64,000 nt of DNA from DALYDD01 sp031973395 (GCA_031973395.1 DALYDD010000002.1:15379-79378), one strand, 5' to 3'; positions 1-9,033 are shown, counted from the first letter of the stretch. Numbers and translations are program-made. Notes: generated from the letters alone by a model not told the origin.

Positions 1-372
1 TGTGGAAAGAAAGTGCAGATCGTTGGCGATGATCTCTTTGTAACCAATATCGAAAGACTGCAAAAAGGCATTGATACAAAAGCCGGAAACTCTATCTTGA
101 TTAAATTGAATCAGATTGGTTCAGTAACTGAAACAATTGCCGCAATCAAAATGGCCCACAAAGCTGGTATGACTGCAATCGTTTCTCATCGATCAGGTGA
201 AACCGAAGACACAACTATTTCTCATTTCGTAGTCGGTCTTGGCTGCGGACAAATCAAAACCGGATCACTCTGCCGAACCGATCGCGTTGCAAAATACAAT
301 GAACTTTTGCGCATCGAAGAAGAGTTGGGTTCGAAGGCAGTGTTCGCTGGGAAAGGTGCGTTTAAAGGTTAG
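1..372 (+). CDS. eno: Enolase, C-terminal part (gene begins before the window)
   Basis: Enolase interconverts 2-phosphoglycerate and phosphoenolpyruvate in glycolysis. The reading frame is open from base 1, so this is the 3' end of a longer gene; the GTG at position 13 is an internal valine codon. The visible 123 residues cover the end of the TIM barrel: VGDDLFVTN, then the catalytic lysine in ILIKLNQIGS, then SHRSGETEDT (substrate-binding loop) and the typical end QIKTGSLCRTDRVAKYNELL. The gene faces orphan gene I1 across a shared 13-bp hairpin at 404-435. The downstream gpmI catalyses the neighbouring glycolytic step, so lower glycolysis is grouped here. Identification is certain. Confidence 0.97.
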   Translation, partial: CGKKVQIVGDDLFVTNIERLQKGIDTKAGNSILIKLNQIGSVTETIAAIKMAHKAGMTAIVSHRSGETEDTTISHFVVGLGCGQIKTGSLCRTDRVAKYNELLRIEEELGSKAVFAGKGAFKG

Positions 373-403
373 AGAGTAAGGGTGATATAAATTATAAAAT
401 TCT

Positions 404-435
404 AATCGGCGCGTCCATCGAGGGACGCGCCGATT
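404..435. terminator. Bidirectional hairpin between eno and I1
   Basis: Perfect 13-bp stem AATCGGCGCGTCC/GGACGCGCCGATT with a 6-nt loop, between the convergent ends of eno and I1. The T-rich flanks are short on both sides, so it fits a shared terminator of moderate strength. Confidence 0.7.
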
Positions 436-461
436 TGGATTTGATCAAGATGGATAGCGGA

Positions 462-920
462 TCACAGGTATTTGTCGCTTCCATGTGGACCGGCCCAATT
501 GAAGCCACTGCGCCTGCGGCGGGAACCTGTTCTGCGAACAGGCGTAGGTCTTTTGCTTTTGGTCGGCGGATACCAATGCTTTGTGTCATCACCGGGTATA
601 GTCGACATAAACCCTTGAACGATCTGACATTCAGGAATGTGGCCAGACGTAACCCAGCACCTGACAAGCAATCGCGGTGTGAGCGGAAATTCAATACCTT
701 CGGCGAAGACAGCGGGCCTTATGACCAGCACACCACCCTCACCCTTGAATTCAATCATGTGGTATGTGACACTTTGGGCAACAGGTTGCGTCTCATCTGC
801 AGGCGCTTCGATATCGGGCACGACCGCGGCGGCTACGACACCAAGTTCGGTAAGAGACGAAATGGCCTCAACCGGCACAAATTTTGTTTCAATAAATCTT
901 CCTTCTTCAACAGAGAACAT
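462..920 (-). CDS. Orphan protein I1, GC-rich islet gene
   Basis: A 152-residue protein I do not recognise. It starts MFSVEEGRFIETKFVPVEAI and ends in a basic arginine-rich stretch. No signal peptide, membrane segment or catalytic motif is visible. The gene is clearly richer in G+C than eno and gpmI on either side and runs opposite to both, ending just before the 13-bp hairpin at 404-435. The opposite strand is also open over much of this stretch (435-926), as often happens in GC-rich DNA. I prefer the minus strand because of the hairpin position and the more protein-like composition. It is the first of ten such compositional islets. Confidence 0.5.
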   Translation of the reverse strand: MFSVEEGRFIETKFVPVEAISSLTELGVVAAAVVPDIEAPADETQPVAQSVTYHMIEFKGEGGVLVIRPAVFAEGIEFPLTPRLLVRCWVTSGHIPECQIVQGFMSTIPGDDTKHWYPPTKSKRPTPVRRTGSRRRRSGFNWAGPHGSDKYL

Positions 921-1126
921 AATTAAAAACAGGTTGAGGTTTCAGTTCGAGGTGTACAGAAAGCAGGAACATCTTGCGAATACCCTTCTTCCTCTGGGAT
1001 ACTATTATGCACTGAGAATACCCGTTTGTATAGAAATGCGAGATCATAGCAGGCCTCTTTCTCATAATAAAAACTCGCGATACAATAGCCGATACACACT
1101 CATAATTTACACTAAACCGAAAAACC

Positions 1127-2722
1127 ATGACCAAAATAAATGCTCAGACTTGCCTCATTATCCTCGATGGTTGGGGCTACCGAGAAGACCCCACCCATAA
1201 TGCAATCGCGGCCGCCAAAACTCCAAATTTTAAAAAACTCTGGAATGAATATCCTCATACATTATTGGAAGCGAGCGGACTAGCGGTTGGTCTCCCAGAA
1301 GGACAAATGGGAAATAGTGAAATTGGTCATATGACAATCGGTGCAGGCCGATCTATTGATACTGATTTGGTACGAATTAAAAAAGCCATTGAGGCAGATG
1401 AATTTATTTCTAATCCTGCTTTTATTAAATTATTTGAGCATGTGCGCACACATAAAAGCACTTTGCATGTCAAAGGCCTGCTTGGACACGGCGGTGTCCA
1501 TGCGCACAGCGACCATTTAATCGCATTTCTGAAGGCCGCAAAACGTGCGAATATCGAACAAATCGCTATCCATGTTTTTACCGATGGACGAGATACCGCT
1601 CCACAGAGTTCGGCTGGGTACTTAGAAGAGCTCGAAGCTGCATTAGAAGAGATCGGCATTGGTTTCATCGCCACAGCATCTGGCAGATTTTATGCAATGG
1701 ATCGTGATAATAATTGGGATCGATTAGAAAGAGCCGAGGAAGCAATGCATCGATGCAAAGGAAAGGTCTGCAATATTGGAACTGATGCCAAGAAACCATC
1801 TGAATATATTAAACGTTTACATGCAGAAGGAATTTTGGATGAACATTTGGAACCTATTGTATTTTTAGATGAAAAAGGACGAGGCTTCCCTATCCAGGAC
1901 AATGACGGCATTTTCTTTTTCAACTTCAGAGCAGACCGCGCACGAATGCTTTCAAAAAATATTGCAGAAAAAGTTGCTGAAAAAAACTGGTGCTTTGTAA
2001 CACTGACCGAATACCAGAAAGATTTGGAATGTCTTGTAGCTTTCCCTACCATTCCAATTGAAACAACACTGGCCAAGGAAATTTATTCTGCTGGATTATC
2101 TCAAGCGCATATTGCCGAAACAGAAAAGTTTCCTCATGCAACGTATTTCTTAAATGGCGGTGTCGAAGCCCCTTATCCTAATGAAAAGCACATCCTACTC
2201 GATAGCCGAAAAGATGTGCAGACACATGATCAAGCTCCGAAAATGCGTGCAGAAGCCATCGCAGACAAAGCTATCGAGGAGATTAAGGCGGGCACAGATT
2301 TTATCTTTATCAATTTCGCCAACCCAGATATGGTAGGACATACTGCAAATGTTCCCGCAATTATCGAAGCAGTCGAGGAGACCGATACTCAGATGGGTCG
2401 TGTTGTTGAAGCCATGCTCGAACATGGACGAGCGACAGGTGCAGAAGTTTCTGTTTTTGTAACTGCAGATCACGGCAATGCGGAAGTGAATATCGATCCA
2501 GAAACAGGTGAAAAACACACAGCCCATACCATCAATCTCGTTCCAGCTATTTTGGTTTCGGGAGAAAAAGTTGCCGCAGCAAACACAAATGATTCTGCCG
2601 CAGAAAAACAAATCGCCGGCCCCATGAGAGACGGCGGTTCGCTTGCGGATATTACTCCAACACTTTTAAGAATTCTTTCTATCGAGAAGCCTGCGAGCAT
2701 GCTCGGTCAGTCTCTCATCTAA
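1127..2722 (+). CDS. gpmI: 2,3-bisphosphoglycerate-independent phosphoglycerate mutase
   Basis: Interconverts 3- and 2-phosphoglycerate, the step before enolase, using a phosphoserine intermediate and two Mn ions. The 531-residue length is normal for the iPGM family. Visible motifs are LDGWGYRE at 13-20 (metal-binding Asp14), GNSEIGH with catalytic Ser64, HVFTDGRDT, the substrate-binding RFYAMDRDNNWDR, and ADHGNAE near residue 446 with metal-binding Asp and His. The ATG at 1127 gives the usual short N-terminus before the DGWG motif; longer upstream extensions in this frame are not family-like. The stop is 15 bp from the convergent stop of the DUF1761-like gene, with no strong terminator between. 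Confidence 0.97.
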   Translation: MTKINAQTCLIILDGWGYREDPTHNAIAAAKTPNFKKLWNEYPHTLLEASGLAVGLPEGQMGNSEIGHMTIGAGRSIDTDLVRIKKAIEADEFISNPAFIKLFEHVRTHKSTLHVKGLLGHGGVHAHSDHLIAFLKAAKRANIEQIAIHVFTDGRDTAPQSSAGYLEELEAALEEIGIGFIATASGRFYAMDRDNNWDRLERAEEAMHRCKGKVCNIGTDAKKPSEYIKRLHAEGILDEHLEPIVFLDEKGRGFPIQDNDGIFFFNFRADRARMLSKNIAEKVAEKNWCFVTLTEYQKDLECLVAFPTIPIETTLAKEIYSAGLSQAHIAETEKFPHATYFLNGGVEAPYPNEKHILLDSRKDVQTHDQAPKMRAEAIADKAIEEIKAGTDFIFINFANPDMVGHTANVPAIIEAVEETDTQMGRVVEAMLEHGRATGAEVSVFVTADHGNAEVNIDPETGEKHTAHTINLVPAILVSGEKVAAANTNDSAAEKQIAGPMRDGGSLADITPTLLRILSIEKPASMLGQSLI

Positions 2723-2737
2723 TTTGCTTTTGCAACT

Positions 2738-3181
2738 TTATAAAAGAGCCGCAAGAATCAAACCTGCGACAATCAAGCCAGCAAGCTCATGCGTCGCATC
2801 GATCCAAAACAGTTGCCAAGAATAAACTTTTTTGAGGTCATAGAGTTTTCGCTGTGCGAGAATCGGTACAACAAATCCAAGCCATACCAAAAGCGTTAAG
2901 AAAATAACCGGCAAGACAAATGGTTGATTTACAGTATCACTCACCTGCGCAAGAGGACTGAGAAGCAATCCCAAAACAAATGTACTGATGAGTGTAAAGA
3001 CAAAACCGGCCACCATTGATTTATTGCCTTCCTTTTTTCGCTCCGGTGTCAAAACCGCCGCTGTCTCGCCTTGAAGCTCGAGCCATTTCTTTCCGAATAA
3101 GCCTTTTGGCATATACCAGATTGCACCAACTGCAAAGCGGGCAACGGTCGCCAAGATAATGATTCCTATTGTGAGTGCCAT
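2738..3181 (-). CDS. DUF1761-like small integral membrane protein
   Basis: A 147-residue protein with four predicted membrane helices (about residues 3-20, 53-75, 89-109 and 122-146). The N-terminal helix is followed by IWYMPKGLFGKKWLEL, which matches the IWY...LFGKxW pattern I associate with DUF1761 proteins. Function of that family is unknown. It is transcribed away from the coiled-coil gene and converges on gpmI. A TATAAT at 3219-3224 would give a leader of about 30 nt. The family assignment rests on this motif and the helix layout only. Confidence 0.75.
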   Translation of the reverse strand: MALTIGIIILATVARFAVGAIWYMPKGLFGKKWLELQGETAAVLTPERKKEGNKSMVAGFVFTLISTFVLGLLLSPLAQVSDTVNQPFVLPVIFLTLLVWLGFVVPILAQRKLYDLKKVYSWQLFWIDATHELAGLIVAGLILAALL

Positions 3182-3218
3182 ATCTTTATTGATTACGTAT
3201 TAAGGTTGATATACCCCT

Positions 3219-3224
3219 ATTATA
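3219..3224 (-). promoter_or_regulatory. -10 box of the DUF1761-like gene
   Basis: Minus-strand TATAAT preceded directly by TG, 37 nt before the ATG at 3181. I see no convincing -35 hexamer. Confidence 0.5.
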
Positions 3225-3242
3225 CACGATGGAAACAAGCCT

Positions 3243-3971
3243 CTAATGGATCCTGGCTATCTGCTCCAATTTTTTGATTTCCTGCTCTAAGCGCGCATTT
3301 TCGCCATGAAGTCGCTGGATCTCGTTTATTTGCCGACCCTTTTTCAATTCAATGTCACTTACCAGTTTTTTACGAGCTTCAACCTCGCGCGCTTTATAGC
3401 CTTTTTGGTTTTCTTCTTTTTTATAAGCTGTCTCCGCTCTACTTAAATCATTATTGAGATGTGCGATTTTGGAATTCAAGCTTTGTATCTCGCGGTCCAC
3501 CTTTCCAACAATTTCTTTTTCGCTGAGTAGCTTTTGTTCTAATTCATGTATTTCTTTTTCGTACCGTACCAGATTGCCAGTTTCCCGATTTACTTTTTCT
3601 CGATCTGAGTCTATTGCTTGTCGTCCAGCTTGAATCTGCTGCTTCATCGTCTCGTACTCTGTTCGGAGTTTCTGCACATGCTGATCTACCACTTGCATTT
3701 CTCGGGTTATGGATTGCAAAATAACTTTTGCCTGAGCTTCTTCGCCCTGTAATCTGCGTACATCACTTTCTTTTTGGGCAATTTCCTTTTTATTGAGCTC
3801 TAGCTTACGCTTTCGATCTTCTAAATCCTGCCGTGCGCGCTCTCGAAGCACTCGCTCTTTTTCCTCGTCCATGTGCTTCTGGCGGTAATTAATTGAAATA
3901 GAACCTTCGTCTTTGACGTATTTGCTTAAACTGCCTAATTTATTACCACCAGAAGAATATCCCATTACCAT
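3243..3971 (-). CDS. Long coiled-coil protein of unknown function
   Basis: A 242-residue, highly charged protein. After a short N-terminal segment (MVMGYSSGGNKLGSLSKY) almost all of residues 30-238 is heptad-like, rich in E, K, R, Q and L, and should form one or more long coiled coils. No signal peptide or membrane segment is present, so it is probably cytoplasmic. TATAAT at 3980-3985 lies 8 nt before the first ATG at 3971, supporting that start over the ATG at 3965 and predicting an almost leaderless mRNA. It lies just before the pilus-like operon on the same strand but has its own promoter. A scaffold or structural role is possible; nothing identifies one. Confidence 0.8.
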   Translation of the reverse strand: MVMGYSSGGNKLGSLSKYVKDEGSISINYRQKHMDEEKERVLRERARQDLEDRKRKLELNKKEIAQKESDVRRLQGEEAQAKVILQSITREMQVVDQHVQKLRTEYETMKQQIQAGRQAIDSDREKVNRETGNLVRYEKEIHELEQKLLSEKEIVGKVDREIQSLNSKIAHLNNDLSRAETAYKKEENQKGYKAREVEARKKLVSDIELKKGRQINEIQRLHGENARLEQEIKKLEQIARIH

Positions 3972-3979
3972 ATGGAGTA

Positions 3980-3985
3980 ATTATA
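3980..3985 (-). promoter_or_regulatory. -10 box giving a near-leaderless mRNA (coiled-coil gene)
   Basis: Minus-strand TATAAT ends 8 nt before the ATG at 3971, so transcription should begin within about 2 nt of the start codon. Confidence 0.6.
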
Positions 3986-4012
3986 CACCTTCCCGCTTGC
4001 ATGTTGCCACTA

Positions 4013-4564
4013 TCAGATTGGGTACACGTGCGGCATAAATCCAAATTGCAGAATATATTTACCTAAAACGAGACGATACTGATTTACGTTTTCCTCATGG
4101 GAAAAATAAATCTCTGTCGCTCCATATTCCAATATAGATAAAAAAGAAAAAGTGGAACTTGCGATTGAATTATTTTGAACAGATGATCGTGGAAACGTGC
4201 AGGAAAAATGATTCTGTAAAATGCCGCATATCACCAGTTGAGTCCCATCTGTTTTAATAAAATGTATTTCTGAAAGCTTTTCTGGGGCTAATCCTGATAC
4301 CACCGTCGATGTTGATGACGAAGCAGAGATAAACTCCACGCGATCCGACATACGTACTACATCATCCAACCAACCTGCCAAAAATAAAAGCTGTTTATAC
4401 CCAGTAAAGTCATTTTCCTGCTTTTGGATGTTCGTCTGGATCGGAATACTTAATTGGATAAAAACGACAAGAAATACTGTGGTGAGCACAATCGAAATCA
4501 ATACTTCGATTAAAGTAAATCCAAGTTGATGTTTTTGCTGCAAAGGATGGGGAGTATTTTTCAT
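4013..4564 (-). CDS. Prepilin-like protein (PulJ/GspJ-type minor pseudopilin)
   Basis: A 183-residue protein with a type III signal sequence: a basic leader ending ...HQLG, then FTLIEVLISIVLTTVFL. That is cleavage after Gly, Phe at +1 and Glu at +5, followed by the hydrophobic N-terminal helix used for assembly of type IV pilus or type II secretion fibres. The globular part (about 40-183) contains LFLAGWLDDVVRMSDRV, which recalls GspJ/PulJ-like minor pseudopilins. It is the last gene of the minus-strand pilus operon, 18 bp after the propeller-bearing prepilin. The matching prepilin peptidase is not in this window. Which minor pilin it is remains inference. Confidence 0.85.
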   Translation of the reverse strand: MKNTPHPLQQKHQLGFTLIEVLISIVLTTVFLVVFIQLSIPIQTNIQKQENDFTGYKQLLFLAGWLDDVVRMSDRVEFISASSSTSTVVSGLAPEKLSEIHFIKTDGTQLVICGILQNHFSCTFPRSSVQNNSIASSTFSFLSILEYGATEIYFSHEENVNQYRLVLGKYILQFGFMPHVYPI

Positions 4565-4582
4565 TTCATTAATTACAATAAT

Positions 4583-5980
4583 TTAATCTATTGATAAAAC
4601 CGCAACAGGTTGTACGGTGCTTTGCAGAGCTATATACATTCGCGTGGCATCACAATCAAAATCGCTCACTGGCGCAGGTAAACTTAATTCAAACCATATC
4701 TGATATGAAGAAGCTCGGGCTAAAGTCTGGGTGATCCCTGGCATTGGGCGGATAGCGAGACTCTCATCAATCAAAAAGATAATTGCCTTGTCGGGATCAT
4801 TCGTTTGAAGCACCAATACTCTGCCGCTATGCATGGCTCTAAGTGCCTGGATGCTTTTATTTACATTCATAAACTCAGCAATATATGCACCAGATGAGCC
4901 ATGCAATTCTTCTGGCCTTAAAATGTATAACTCATCATTTCCAACCGTCCGCCCAAGGAAAACCTTTTCATCCGTAACGGAAAGAGACTTACCATTTCCA
5001 GATGAACCCGATGCATCAAAAGGTGCTGATTCTGATATATTCACAGTTGATGAACTTGCAGCATATTGAAAATTGAAGATTTGCAATTCGGGATTCTTGG
5101 GACTGGCAATATATAATTTATTTTTTCTTATATCTAAGCTGTTGACTCCTGCATTAATTTCTACCTCCCCTACCCGAGCATTATTCAAAAGATCAATGAT
5201 AAAGACCTCTGCACTATTATTCTTTTCTGTTCCAACTATGCCAAAATGGCCAGAGAGCGTCAGGTGAGCCGGATACGCATGATCTATCGTCGATGAGGCA
5301 ATAAGCGACAGTGTCTGTCTGGCATACCCTGCGCCATTTTCAATTCCATCTAAGAAATCTGATAGTTGGGCGTAACGGAGCGGAGTCGACAGGCTGCGTT
5401 CAGAAATAAATACATGCTTGCTACTTATTGATATGTCATTTACACCCGGACCCAAATACAGAGAATCTACCCATGCAAACTCCGTATCGAAGTTAGCCTT
5501 ATAAATATATAGATCAGGATCTGTTGTTGAAGAACTATTAGCCCCAACTAATAAAAATTGAGAATTATCGCTTCTTACAGCATTGATGGTCGATGCCAGA
5601 TTGGTTGTACTGGCAAATGAATCAGCAAACACTTGTGGGAAATATAGATTCAGAAAGTTTGGCTTTGTGTTAAATTCGCCGGGACCATCTTCCTCCATGC
5701 CATTGCTTTGGCGTGCCAATATTTTTGAAAAGAAAATATCACATGAATCTGAATTCTCGTACCCCTGAATGTCTGTCTCGGAAAAGAACGAAGAAAAAGT
5801 CGAGCTGGAGAAGCTCACATACTGAGGACCATACGGAATTTCCTTGAATACCGTTCTGCTTTCCGTACTTAGAATTCGATTGCTATCCTGTGTAAATATA
5901 AAATTGAGAATAGGGAGAGAAACAAAAACAATCAAAGCTAACGATATGATAATTTCCGATAGGATAAAGCCTTCTTTCAT
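4583..5980 (-). CDS. Prepilin-like protein with a large beta-propeller-like domain
   Basis: A 465-residue protein beginning MKEGFILSEIIISLALIVF, a near-perfect prepilin leader (Gly before Phe, Glu at +5) joined to a hydrophobic helix. Unlike ordinary pilins it carries more than 400 further residues. From about residue 125 on there are repeats such as FLLVGANSS...DLYIYKAN, HFGIVGTEK...VFIIDLLNNARVGEV and KLYIASPKNPELQIFNF, which look like blades of a YVTN/LVIVD-type beta-propeller. The stretch is rich in SSST. It overlaps the PilC/GspF gene by 4 bp (ATGA), so the two are translationally coupled. A plausible role is an adhesive or sensing pilus tip; this is inference. Confidence 0.82.
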   Translation of the reverse strand: MKEGFILSEIIISLALIVFVSLPILNFIFTQDSNRILSTESRTVFKEIPYGPQYVSFSSSTFSSFFSETDIQGYENSDSCDIFFSKILARQSNGMEEDGPGEFNTKPNFLNLYFPQVFADSFASTTNLASTINAVRSDNSQFLLVGANSSSTTDPDLYIYKANFDTEFAWVDSLYLGPGVNDISISSKHVFISERSLSTPLRYAQLSDFLDGIENGAGYARQTLSLIASSTIDHAYPAHLTLSGHFGIVGTEKNNSAEVFIIDLLNNARVGEVEINAGVNSLDIRKNKLYIASPKNPELQIFNFQYAASSSTVNISESAPFDASGSSGNGKSLSVTDEKVFLGRTVGNDELYILRPEELHGSSGAYIAEFMNVNKSIQALRAMHSGRVLVLQTNDPDKAIIFLIDESLAIRPMPGITQTLARASSYQIWFELSLPAPVSDFDCDATRMYIALQSTVQPVAVLSID

Positions 5981-7017
5981 TTTAAATTATTCATTAATCC
6001 ATATAGTGGTGACAAAATTCCATAGGCCAACACACCAACCACAACCCCGATAAAGATCATCAGAGTTGGTTCTACGAATTTAATAAGCAGCTTGGATTTA
6101 TGTTCAAAGACTTGCCGATAGTATTCATAAAGATGTCTGAACATTAATGCATAAGAAGATGTTTGTTCTGCTACTTTTGCAAATAAAACCCAAATAGGTT
6201 TGATACATAACGAAGTTGAAAATGTGTGCGACAAAGAAAACCCTTCGGAAATGGATTTTTCGACTCTGGAAAACTCCTTTTTAAAGACGATTGATTTTGT
6301 ACCGTCTGCCAATCTGGCAAACACCAAAGGTAAATCTGGGGTCATGGATGTGTATTGATATAGGGCGAGAGCATAACCGCTTGAGATATAGGATTCTACA
6401 AATGAATTCACGAATGGGATTTTGAAGGCAATCTTTTCTGATATCTTTCTAACCGACTTGATACGAACAAGAGATGCGGCGCAGATCACACATGCAATAA
6501 AAATAACTGAAATCACAAGGCCGTGCACACGAAGTGCTTTCGAGCAGAAAATCAGAGCTTGGGTGACAAGTGACACATTTTTACTATTCATATGAATGAT
6601 TGGCATAATATTGGGAATAATAAAGAGTAATAAACCGAGAATGAGCAATGTCGCCATCGAAAGGACGATAGCTGGGTAAATAAGGACTGATATAACTTGG
6701 CCGCGACGTACTAGCAACTCTTCAATATTTTGCGAAATCTTTTCTAAAGCTTCGGGAATATTCCCAGAGACTTCAGCGGACTCAAGCATGTGAATATACA
6801 ATCTGGATTTGCCCAAAGAGGTCTTTGCCAAGATTCGCGAAAACTTTAAACCGGCAGAAATCTCAACTAACAACACTCTCCCTGCCTCGATCTGATTTTT
6901 CTTTAGTGAATTGAGGAGATACTCAAAAGCCTCGACAGGTGAAATACCTGAGCGCAGCATTAATGCGAATAGTTTAATATTAGTGTGTGTAAGCATTACA
7001 ATTGGCTTCTTCTGCAT
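5977..7017 (-). CDS. pilC: PilC/GspF-type inner-membrane platform protein
   Basis: A 346-residue polytopic membrane protein of the type II secretion F family, the platform on which the pilus ATPase acts to add or remove pilin subunits. Two GspF domains are visible, about 10-130 and 210-335, each ending in strong membrane helices (near 113-136, 161-184 and 315-342). Characteristic pieces are SAEVSGNIPEALEKIS in the first domain and FVEPTLMIFIGVVVGVLAYGI at the end. It lies 10 bp after the ATPase gene and overlaps the next prepilin gene by 4 bp, all one transcript. It is slightly shorter than the usual 400 residues, mainly at the N-terminus. Confidence 0.9.
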   Translation of the reverse strand: MQKKPIVMLTHTNIKLFALMLRSGISPVEAFEYLLNSLKKNQIEAGRVLLVEISAGLKFSRILAKTSLGKSRLYIHMLESAEVSGNIPEALEKISQNIEELLVRRGQVISVLIYPAIVLSMATLLILGLLLFIIPNIMPIIHMNSKNVSLVTQALIFCSKALRVHGLVISVIFIACVICAASLVRIKSVRKISEKIAFKIPFVNSFVESYISSGYALALYQYTSMTPDLPLVFARLADGTKSIVFKKEFSRVEKSISEGFSLSHTFSTSLCIKPIWVLFAKVAEQTSSYALMFRHLYEYYRQVFEHKSKLLIKFVEPTLMIFIGVVVGVLAYGILSPLYGLMNNLK

Positions 7018-7027
7018 GGCTTTTATT

Positions 7028-8116
7028 TCATCTAATATATTTCTGCATATCTTCCCTGCTGATCATGCCTTGATGGTGAAGATGGGTGATATGATCTTTG
7101 AGCAGTAAAATTCCCTCTTTCTTTACAATCTCTGAGAGACTTCCAGCACCATGCGCACCCATGAGTGCTGACTTTAAGGACTGACTGAATTCGACCAATT
7201 CAAAAACAATCTTTCTGCCTGATGCAAAGGTAATATTTCTCTGCGAAAACAAAAGGGTGACAACCGAGGCACACATATCCGATCGAACCCCGAGACTGTG
7301 CAATCGATCGATGATCTCCAATGCAGACGGCGCATGAATTGTCGCCAGAACCAAATGTCCAGTAAGTGCCGCCTGGACCGCGAGCGAGGCCGTAGCCGGA
7401 TCTCTAATTTCACCAACCATGATTACGTCCGGGTCTTGCCGTAATACCCCTTTTAGTGCGTCTGAAAAATCAAAACCATATTCTGGCTGAACTTTAATCT
7501 GCCTGATATGTGGTAAAACCACTTCTACAGGATCTTCGAGCGTGACAATGATTCGCGACTTAGAAACCAGATAATTCAGACAAGAATATAAGGTGGTTGT
7601 TTTCCCAGAACCAGTTGGACCAGAAACTAAAATTAACCCAAAATCTTTATTAAGCGCGCGAGAGAGGATACTCAAGTCACTCTCCGTCATTCCGAGTTTG
7701 TCCAATGCAAAGCCATCGTTAGTATCGAAAGCAAAGATGCGACAAACTATATTTTCGCCAAAGACCGTTGGTGCCGTTGCCGCGCGTATATTAATAGATT
7801 TCTGATCACATATATCTCCAAGCGGATCAATGACCTTTTTTAGGTGCGCCACAAAAGCTCCATCCTGACTCTTATCAGTAATGTCGAGCCGCATATTCGA
7901 CAATACCTTTATTCGCCCAACAATATTTTGGGATTGTGACTTAGATATATATGTCGCAAGCCTGAGTTCGCCTTTTACACGAAGGACAATTGCTGCATGA
8001 TCTTCTTTTATATCCAAATGAATATCACTTGCACGCATTTCGTATGCGATAGCAAGGAGATAATCCAATTGCGAAAACACCTGCGTACCCGGAATCGATA
8101 CATATTTCTTAATCAC
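7028..8116 (-). CDS. Type IV pilus/type II secretion ATPase (PilB/GspE-like), short form
   Basis: Hexameric secretion ATPase that powers fibre assembly at the inner membrane. The 362-residue protein has the N2 domain (about 15-125, with ASDIHLD), Walker A VSGPTGSGKTTTLYS near 164-178, the Asp box TLEDPVE, Walker B DPDVIMVGEIRDPATA and the His box TGHLVLATIHA. It lacks the N-terminal N1 domain of full-length PilB/GspE, and the C-terminal region has no CxxC...CxxC zinc-binding element; the segment LLFSQRNITFASGRKIVFEL joins directly where that loop would sit. First gene of the four-gene operon. PilT is less likely because of the assembly-operon context, but the retraction/assembly role cannot be fixed from sequence alone. 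Confidence 0.9.
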   Translation of the reverse strand: MIKKYVSIPGTQVFSQLDYLLAIAYEMRASDIHLDIKEDHAAIVLRVKGELRLATYISKSQSQNIVGRIKVLSNMRLDITDKSQDGAFVAHLKKVIDPLGDICDQKSINIRAATAPTVFGENIVCRIFAFDTNDGFALDKLGMTESDLSILSRALNKDFGLILVSGPTGSGKTTTLYSCLNYLVSKSRIIVTLEDPVEVVLPHIRQIKVQPEYGFDFSDALKGVLRQDPDVIMVGEIRDPATASLAVQAALTGHLVLATIHAPSALEIIDRLHSLGVRSDMCASVVTLLFSQRNITFASGRKIVFELVEFSQSLKSALMGAHGAGSLSEIVKKEGILLLKDHITHLHHQGMISREDMQKYIR

Positions 8117-8199
8117 TCAAGGATTCTTACACAGGCGGGCTTAATTTTTGATGAAGAAAAAATAAAATCTAAAACCGCAACACAAAACTGAATCAAATA

Positions 8200-9027
8200 C
8201 TAGAGCTCCACATCTTCTAATTTGTATTCTCCAATAGAAACCCTCTTAATATTCCTCGCCATTGCTCCTTTTCCTAATATTTGTCCAAGCCACACTGCGA
8301 GGCTTCTTACATAAAAGCCACTACCACAAGAAATCCGAAGCGACCATATTGAATGCCCAGCATCGTCTATTTTTAAATTTTCCCAAGAATCAACGATTGC
8401 TTTTTGCCTAAAATCTCCTCGAACAACTTGAGCAATCTGAATTGATTCAGCTGTGAGATCTTTTGTAGAAATCTCTCTAATACTCAGACATTCAATATTG
8501 ATAAGCTCAACTTCCCGGCTTGGTAGTACCAAATTAGTTTTTTCCACCCCATTTTCCATCGTGTATTGAAAAAGCGGTTTTCCATCGATTGGTTTTGAAG
8601 AAAAAAATGGATAAAAAAGTTTCGCTGAGCCGCACAATTCTTTGAGTACATCTGTGATTTTATTTCTATCACCCTGAATCCCCTTTTCAAATTCTTCTTT
8701 AAGTGGTCCAACAATATTCTTCAACTTTTCTTCACCGAAATTTAATGTCTGCCATGTCATCATCGCCTCGTTTGGATAAATAATACCAAACTGGTCGAAT
8801 GTATCAGTTCCAATTCCAAAAACAACATCAAATTCATATACCTTGGATAAGGCCATAATTTCCTGTTTTTTGGCCAATTCTCCGGAGTCCAAAACTATCA
8901 AAAGCCCGCTCGCCAGAGGATCGAGCCTGCCCGCGTATGTGAGGCCTGCTTGTGGACCAATGCGTTCCTCGAGCCGTTTTAGGCATTCCAGGCATGTTTC
9001 TAGGGCATTCTTGTATAAAAGATACAT
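8200..9027 (-). CDS. truB: tRNA pseudouridine-55 synthase TruB
   Basis: Converts U55 of the tRNA T-loop to pseudouridine. The catalytic motif is present as YAGRLDPLASGLLIVL (Asp in GRLDP is the nucleophile), followed by KVYEFDVVFGIGTDTFDQFG and, near the end, SCGSGFYVRSLAVWLG. I place the start at the ATG 9027 (MYLLYKNALETCLECL), because the family begins a few residues before this LLYK-type strand; ATGs at 9042 and 9090 are alternatives that would run into the divergent hisS start. The usual KPxG after the first strand is KNAL here, a small oddity. Only 22 bp separate it from hisS, so the two promoters overlap the opposite genes. Confidence 0.9.
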   Translation of the reverse strand: MYLLYKNALETCLECLKRLEERIGPQAGLTYAGRLDPLASGLLIVLDSGELAKKQEIMALSKVYEFDVVFGIGTDTFDQFGIIYPNEAMMTWQTLNFGEEKLKNIVGPLKEEFEKGIQGDRNKITDVLKELCGSAKLFYPFFSSKPIDGKPLFQYTMENGVEKTNLVLPSREVELINIECLSIREISTKDLTAESIQIAQVVRGDFRQKAIVDSWENLKIDDAGHSIWSLRISCGSGFYVRSLAVWLGQILGKGAMARNIKRVSIGEYKLEDVEL

Positions 9028-9033
9028 AGACGC

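Noticed and set aside
637..1200. 187-codon plus-strand frame before gpmI
   Set aside because: It crosses an AT-rich intergenic stretch, overlaps both I1 (antisense) and the gpmI start, and has a low-complexity product.
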